Origin: UBA11524 sp964383815
Lineage (GTDB): Bacteria > Bacillota > Clostridia > Christensenellales > Aristaeellaceae
Assembly: GCA_964383815.1 (NCBI GenBank)
Contig: CAYLIC010000043.1
Location: 1-17,052, forward strand
Length of the DNA: 17,052 bases
Direction: 5' to 3'
Shown here in pieces: positions 13,327 through 17,052 of this stretch. The stretch's first letter is position 1, and every line of letters starts with the position of its first letter. The position numbers and the translations under genes are program-made. The notes under the pieces were generated by a model, which was not told the DNA's origin, did no database searches, and saw only the letters and a list, made by a program, of their open reading frames with translations.

Positions 13327-14618
13327 ACCAGCTGCCACAGGCATTTATCCGGCGTATGACCGCGCTGCTGCAGGATGAAGCAGCAGCCTTTTTGCATACC
13401 TATGAGGAGCCCTGCTGCCGCGGCCTGCGGCTGAACCCCATGAAGGAAACCAGCCCGGCGCTTGTGCCGGGCCTGCTGGAAAACGTGCCCTGGGAGCCCA
13501 CCGGCTACTACCTGGGCCTGGACTCCGCTGCCGGTGCGCTGCCGCTGCACGAGGCGGGCGCATACTATTTGCAGGAACCCAGCGCCATGCTGCCTGCGGC
13601 GGTGCTTAACCCTCAGCCCGGGGAAACGGTGCTGGACTTGTGCGCTGCACCGGGCGGGAAATCCACCCAGCTGGCGCTGCGGATGAAGGGACAGGGTCTG
13701 CTGGTGTGCAACGAGCCCGTGCCCAAACGGGCACAGATCCTCTCACGGAATGTGGAGCGCATGGGCATTCCCAATGCACTGGTGGTCAGCAGCCTGCCGG
13801 AACCCCTGGCCCGGCGCTGGCCCGGCGGGTTCGATGCCATACAGGTGGATGCGCCCTGCTCCGGGGAAGGGATGTTCCGCCGGCACCCGGAAACCAGGGA
13901 CGAGTGGACGGAGGACGCGCCTGCCGGGTGCGCCAGGCGCCAGGCGGAAATCCTGGACTGGGCGGCGGAAATGCTGCGCCCCGGTGGACGGCTGGTGTAC
14001 TCCACCTGCACCCTGAACCCGGAGGAAAATGAGGATACTGTCAATGCCTTCTGCCAGCGGCATGGGGACTTTGCGCCGGAGGCCTTTCACCTGCCGGGCG
14101 CGGATGCACCCACCGGCATGCTGACCTGCTACCCGCACAGGATGAAGGGTGAAGGGCACTTTGTGGCGCTGCTGCGCCGCAGCGGTGATGGGGTTGCCCG
14201 CCTGCCCGGTGATGCTTCCCTGCCCAAGCCGGACAGGGCTGCCATGGCTGCCCTACAGGCCTTTGCACCGGAGGCACCCGTGCCCACTGCCCTGCTGGGC
14301 GAAACGCTGGTTTGCCTGCCCCGGTGCCCGGATGTCCGGGGCCTGCGGGTGCTGCGGGCTGGCCTGCACCTGGGCAGCGTGCGCGGAAGGCTGTTCCTGC
14401 CGGATCACGCCTGGGCGGTGAGCTTCGCGCCGCCGGACGTGCCCCGGGTGCCGCTGACGGAGGAGCAGGCCCGGCGCTACCAGGCCGGCGAAACCATCCC
14501 CGTGGCGGACGGCCTGCGCGGCTATGTGCTGCCAACCCTCCACGGCCTGCCGCTTGGCTGGGGAAAGGTCAGCGATGGTATCATGAAAAACCACTACCCC
14601 AAAGGCCTGCGCCGATAA
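13323..14618 (+). CDS. rsmF: RsmF/NOP2-family rRNA cytosine-C5 methyltransferase
   Basis: This class I SAM-dependent enzyme methylates C5 of cytosine in rRNA. At 431 residues it has the RsmF/YebU layout: a short N-terminal domain (MNQLPQAFIRRM, CRGLRLNPMK), a Rossmann methyltransferase core and a C-terminal PUA-like extension ending NHYPKGLRR. Motif I is LDLCAAPGGKST (Asp105), the PC motif is DAPCSGEGMF (Cys179) and the catalytic TC motif is YSTCTLNPEEN (Cys229). Both cysteines needed for m5C chemistry are present. ATG 13323 overlaps the preceding stop (ATGA), with GGAGG at 13314-13318; an in-frame ATG at 13308 is possible but would overlap more. The exact target base (16S, as for RsmF, or another site) cannot be told from sequence. 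It ends the cdaA operon. Confidence 0.93.
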   Translation: MNQLPQAFIRRMTALLQDEAAAFLHTYEEPCCRGLRLNPMKETSPALVPGLLENVPWEPTGYYLGLDSAAGALPLHEAGAYYLQEPSAMLPAAVLNPQPGETVLDLCAAPGGKSTQLALRMKGQGLLVCNEPVPKRAQILSRNVERMGIPNALVVSSLPEPLARRWPGGFDAIQVDAPCSGEGMFRRHPETRDEWTEDAPAGCARRQAEILDWAAEMLRPGGRLVYSTCTLNPEENEDTVNAFCQRHGDFAPEAFHLPGADAPTGMLTCYPHRMKGEGHFVALLRRSGDGVARLPGDASLPKPDRAAMAALQAFAPEAPVPTALLGETLVCLPRCPDVRGLRVLRAGLHLGSVRGRLFLPDHAWAVSFAPPDVPRVPLTEEQARRYQAGETIPVADGLRGYVLPTLHGLPLGWGKVSDGIMKNHYPKGLRR

Positions 14619-14649
14619 AAAAAGAGGACAACCCCCAAAAAGGCTGTCC
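14617..14649 (-). terminator. Rho-independent terminator (minus strand) of the malic enzyme gene
   Basis: On the minus strand GGACAGCC (complement of 14642-14649) pairs with GGTTGTCC (complement of 14626-14633) around an 8-base loop, followed by TC and seven T (complement of 14617-14623). The T-tract overlaps the rsmF stop codon. It has no T-tract on the plus strand, so it serves the leftward transcript. Confidence 0.82.
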
Positions 14650-14659
14650 CCCAAAAGGC

Positions 14660-14790
14660 AATATCACCGCCTCGCGGTGCGCCCTTCGCACACCGTGAAC
14701 CCCGCTAAGCCGGCGACAAAAAACGCTGTCCAGCCAGGGATTCTCAAGGGATGAAATCCCTTGAGCGGGTTGTCAGGGCAGCGCCCTCTG
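14660..14790. other. Structured intergenic stretch with several hairpins (3' untranslated region of the malic enzyme transcript)
   Basis: Between the malic enzyme stop (14792) and its terminator lie three strong dyads: CACCGC-CTC-GCGGTG (14665-14679); a 10-base perfect stem CTCAAGGGAT / ATCCCTTGAG with a 3-base loop (14743-14765); and AGGGC-AGC-GCCCT close to 14775-14787. CCCGC at 14701 could also pair with GCGGG just after the middle hairpin. No open reading frame of note is present. It may be a dispersed palindromic repeat or an RNA element; I cannot decide from one copy. Confidence 0.45.
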
Positions 14791-14791
14791 G

Positions 14792-15961
14792 TTACGTTCT
14801 TGCTACACCCGTGTCCCTTGCCGCCTGCATTACGGCGGCGGCAACTGCGGGCGCAACGCGCTTGTCCAGGGCATCGGGCAGGATATAGGCGGCGGAAAGA
14901 TCGCTGCCCACCAGGTCTGCCAAGGCCCGGGAAGCCGCCATTTTCATTTCCTCGTTGATGCAGCGGGCCCGGCAATCCAGCGCGCCGCGGAAAATGCCCG
15001 GGAAGGCCAGCACATTGTTGATCTGGTTGGGATAATCGCTGCGCCCGGTGCCCACCACTGCAGCACCGGCGGCAAGCGCTTCCTCCGGCATAATCTCCGG
15101 GGTGGGGTTCGCCATGGCAAACACAATGGGCTTCTCTGCCATGGTGCGCACCATGTCCCCCGTCAGCACCCCCGGGGCGGACACGCCAATGAATACGTCC
15201 GCGCCCTGCACAGCATCCGCCAGGGTGCCACGCAGGTGCTGCCGGTTGGTCTTGCAGGCCAGCTCCGCCTGGGCGGCGTTTAATTCAGGCATGCCCTCGT
15301 CAATGATGCCAAACCTGTCCACCAGGGTCAGGTGCTTCACGCCCAGGTTCAGCAGGTGCTTGGCAATGGCAATGCCGGCGGAACCGGCACCGTTCAGCAC
15401 CACACGGGCGGTGGCAATGTCCCGGCCGGTGACCGTCAAGGCGCCCAGCAGCGCAGCGGCAACCACCACCGCCGTGCCGTGCTGATCATCGTGAAAGACA
15501 GGAATGTCACAGCAGGCCTTGAGCTTCTCTTCAATCTCAAAGCACCGGGGCGCGGCAATGTCCTCCAGGTTGATGCCTCCAAAGCTGCCTGCCAGCAGGG
15601 ACACCGTGCGGACAATCTCCTCCGTGTCCCTGGAGCGGATGCACAGGGGAAAGGCATCCACATCCGCAAAGGTCTTGAACAGGGCGCACTTGCCCTCCAT
15701 AACGGGCATACCGGCCTCCGGGCCAATGTCCCCCAGGCCCAGCACGGCAGTGCCATCGGTAACAACCGCCACCAGGTTGGCCCGGCGGGTCAGCTGGAAG
15801 GACTTGTCCGGGTCGGCCTGAATGGCCAGGCACGGCTCCGCCACACCGGGGGTGTAGGCCAGGGAAAGCTCCTCCCGGCTGGTGATGGGTGCCCGGGACA
15901 CCACCTCCACCTTGCCGTGCCACTCATAGTGCTTTTGCAGGGATGCTTCACGAATGTTCAT
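14792..15961 (-). CDS. NAD(P)-dependent malic enzyme
   Basis: Malic enzyme decarboxylates malate oxidatively to pyruvate and CO2, making NADH or NADPH. The protein has 390 residues, the size of the short bacterial form without a phosphotransacetylase domain. Seen are the catalytic Tyr36 in AYTPGVAEPC, Lys91 in PVMEGKCALFK, the metal-binding INLEDIAAPRCFEIE and FHDDQHGTA, the Rossmann loop LNGAGSAGIAIAKHLL and the late MANPTPEI. The start is ATG 15961: a GTG at 16006 is in frame, but it falls on the predicted transcription start, and Firmicutes homologues begin close to this ATG. Cofactor preference cannot be read safely. It is transcribed alone leftward and diverges from rlmA. It has its own promoter (16013-16041) and terminator (14617-14649). 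Confidence 0.94.
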   Translation of the reverse strand: MNIREASLQKHYEWHGKVEVVSRAPITSREELSLAYTPGVAEPCLAIQADPDKSFQLTRRANLVAVVTDGTAVLGLGDIGPEAGMPVMEGKCALFKTFADVDAFPLCIRSRDTEEIVRTVSLLAGSFGGINLEDIAAPRCFEIEEKLKACCDIPVFHDDQHGTAVVVAAALLGALTVTGRDIATARVVLNGAGSAGIAIAKHLLNLGVKHLTLVDRFGIIDEGMPELNAAQAELACKTNRQHLRGTLADAVQGADVFIGVSAPGVLTGDMVRTMAEKPIVFAMANPTPEIMPEEALAAGAAVVGTGRSDYPNQINNVLAFPGIFRGALDCRARCINEEMKMAASRALADLVGSDLSAAYILPDALDKRVAPAVAAAVMQAARDTGVART

Positions 15962-16012
15962 GGGTTTGCCCTCTGCCCTTATCCCTGGGCGGCGGGAAAT
16001 GTTCACCCATGC

Positions 16013-16041
16013 AGTTTACCGCTGCCGGGCGGATTTGTCCA
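16013..16041 (-). promoter_or_regulatory. Sigma-A promoter of the malic enzyme gene
   Basis: On the minus strand TGGACA (complement of 16036-16041) and TAAACT (complement of 16013-16018) are 17 bases apart. Transcription would start near 16006, leaving about 45 bases of leader before ATG 15961. It overlaps the upstream region of the divergent rlmA gene. Confidence 0.6.
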
Positions 16042-16076
16042 TACCAAAGTGCGCCGGGCACGAAAGGAAAGGAAGG

Positions 16077-16916
16077 ATGGCATTGCTGAGCAAGCGGGAA
16101 AAGCTGTACCGGGCGGCGGAGCTGCTCCGGGGCCTGCGCTGCCCCAGCTGCGGTCAGCCGCTGTGCCGGGCCGGGGAGGACTTTGCCTGCGAACGCGGGC
16201 ACCGGGTGAATGTGAACCGCAAAGGGTGCCTGAACTTCCTTTCCGCACCGGTGGACAGCTGCTACGATGCGGCGCTTTTCCAGGCGCGGCGGCGGGTGTT
16301 TGCGGCAGGGTGCTATCAGCCTGTGGCGGAGGCCATGGCGGGCATGCTGCCGCCTGCACCCCAGCGCCTGCTGGATGCAGGCTGCGGTGACGGCTGGTAC
16401 CTGAATGAACTGCTGTCGAAGCATGAAACCTGGCAGGGTGCCGGGGTGGACATCAGCCGGGACGCCATTTTTCAGGCCACGGATCAGCCCTGCACGGCGC
16501 TTTGGTGCGTGGGCGACCTGCGCCGCCTGCCCTTCAGGGATGGAACGTTTACCGCCGTGCTGGATGTGCTGACCCCAGCCAATTACGGGGAGTTCCGCCG
16601 GGTGCTGGCGCCGGAAGGCCTGCTGCTGAAGGTGTACCCGGGCGCAGGCTACCTGCGGGAGCTTCGCGCGGCCCGGGACATGGAGCCCTATGCCGAGGGA
16701 CAGGTGGAGGCCTACCTGCGGGAAAAAGCCAGCGTGCAGGCGGAGCAGCGTGTCACGGTGGCGCACCCGGTTACGCCGGAGCTGTGGCGGGACTTTGTGT
16801 GGATGACCCCGCTGAACCAGGACCTGTCCGATGATGAGAAGGAGACCATTGCCCGGCAGCCTGCGTCCACGGTGACGGTGGATTTGCACGTGGCAGCGGT
16901 GCGCCTGTGCAAGTGA
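16077..16916 (+). CDS. rlmA: RlmA-family 23S rRNA (guanine-N1) methyltransferase
   Basis: RlmA enzymes methylate N1 of G745 (RlmA-I) or G748 (RlmA-II/TlrB) in 23S rRNA hairpin 35, at the peptide-exit tunnel. The 279-residue protein has the family's N-terminal zinc finger (C22-P-S-C25, C38-x3-H42 in FACERGH) followed by NRKGCLNFL and then a Rossmann core with motif I D100-AGCGDG and VDISRDAI. The C-terminal half (FRRVLAPEGLLLKVYPG, then the domain that grips the rRNA) is present. ATG 16077 follows AAAGGAAAGGAAGG; the longer frame from 15954 has no such site. It is divergent from the malic enzyme gene with 115 bases between start codons. Which guanine is modified, and so whether tylosin tolerance is affected, cannot be read from sequence. 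Confidence 0.92.
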   Translation: MALLSKREKLYRAAELLRGLRCPSCGQPLCRAGEDFACERGHRVNVNRKGCLNFLSAPVDSCYDAALFQARRRVFAAGCYQPVAEAMAGMLPPAPQRLLDAGCGDGWYLNELLSKHETWQGAGVDISRDAIFQATDQPCTALWCVGDLRRLPFRDGTFTAVLDVLTPANYGEFRRVLAPEGLLLKVYPGAGYLRELRAARDMEPYAEGQVEAYLREKASVQAEQRVTVAHPVTPELWRDFVWMTPLNQDLSDDEKETIARQPASTVTVDLHVAAVRLCK

Positions 16917-16935
16917 TACCAGCTTCGCAAATGTG

Positions 16936-16962
16936 AAAAAGCCTGCCGCATGTGCGACAGGC
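16936..16962 (-). terminator. Rho-independent terminator, minus strand
   Basis: Read leftward, GCCTGTCGCA (complement of 16953-16962) pairs with TGCGGCAGGC (complement of 16941-16950) with one G-T wobble and a CA loop, then TTTTT (complement of 16936-16940). On the plus strand the stem has a C-A mismatch and no T-tract, so it suits a leftward transcript better than the end of rlmA. Confidence 0.7.
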
Positions 16963-16972
16963 GCAGATTGTC

Positions 16973-16990
16973 AAAAAACCTCCGGGAGGT
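16973..16990 (-). terminator. Second, shorter minus-strand terminator hairpin
   Basis: Leftward, ACCTC-CCG-GAGGT (complement of 16978-16990) is followed by a run of T (complement of 16973-16978). It lies about 10 bases before the larger terminator. The remaining bases to 17052 are GC-rich with a CGCGG...CCGCG dyad near the edge; no gene end could be recognised there. Confidence 0.5.
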
Positions 16991-17052
16991 GTCGGAAGGC
17001 CCGCAGGCCCTCTGACTGTATTCGTATCGCGGGGCTTTGCCGCGCGGGCGGG

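Noticed and set aside
15962..16006. GTG 16006 as the malic enzyme start
   Set aside because: It falls on the predicted transcription start, and the extra 15 residues do not fit the family N-terminus.
1..17052. CRISPR array, tRNA or rRNA genes
   Set aside because: No regularly spaced direct repeats and no tRNA- or rRNA-like sequence were seen on either strand.

Overview
The window looks like chromosomal DNA of a GC-rich Gram-positive bacterium, most likely a gut-type member of the class Clostridia (Oscillospirales- or Christensenellales-like; I cannot place it further). The reasons are PgsA, a CdaA-YbbR (CdaR) pair, a remnant with an LPXTG-type sorting signal, sigma-A promoters with strong GGAGG ribosome-binding sites, and the order RNase PH - XTP pyrophosphatase - phosphoesterase, which matches rph-ysnA-ysnB of Bacillus. 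No tRNA, rRNA or CRISPR array was seen.

Layout. (1) Positions 1-2970 are a decaying accessory island: an IS256-family element running off the left edge (minus), an AT-rich pseudogene of an Esp3I/Eco31I/Alw26I-type restriction endonuclease cut by that element, and the C-terminal remnant of an InlB-repeat surface protein with frameshifts. (2) 2992-3422 is a sigma-A promoter and a MIF/tautomerase-family gene, converging on pgsA (3426-3992, minus). (3) 4144-7859 is a tight operon: an RNase PH::RdgB fusion, a YfcE-type phosphoesterase and an NAD synthetase. (4) 7928-9612 is a stand-alone ABC-F ATPase with its own promoter and terminator. (5) 9662-14618 is a c-di-AMP operon: cdaA, the YbbR-domain regulator cdaR, a one-TM protein of unknown function, a P-loop NTPase and an RsmF-like rRNA cytosine methyltransferase. 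(6) Malic enzyme (minus) and an RlmA-type 23S rRNA guanine methyltransferase (plus) are divergently transcribed at the right. Tandem minus-strand terminators at the edge suggest a leftward gene just outside.

Most of the region is housekeeping: RNA maturation, nucleotide-pool cleaning, NAD synthesis, ribosome-associated factors, rRNA methylation, c-di-AMP signalling and phospholipid synthesis.

The unusual signals lie inside familiar genes. The NAD synthetase keeps a full nitrilase (glutaminase) domain, yet all three catalytic residues are replaced (Glu to Gln, Lys to Gln, Cys to Gly), so it is predicted to depend on free ammonia. The ABC-F protein has lost Walker A Lys, catalytic Glu and switch His in its second ATPase domain, leaving one predicted working site. 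The MIF homologue carries the EPCALC motif of vertebrate MIF. The restriction endonuclease has two stops, a frameshift and an IS insertion.
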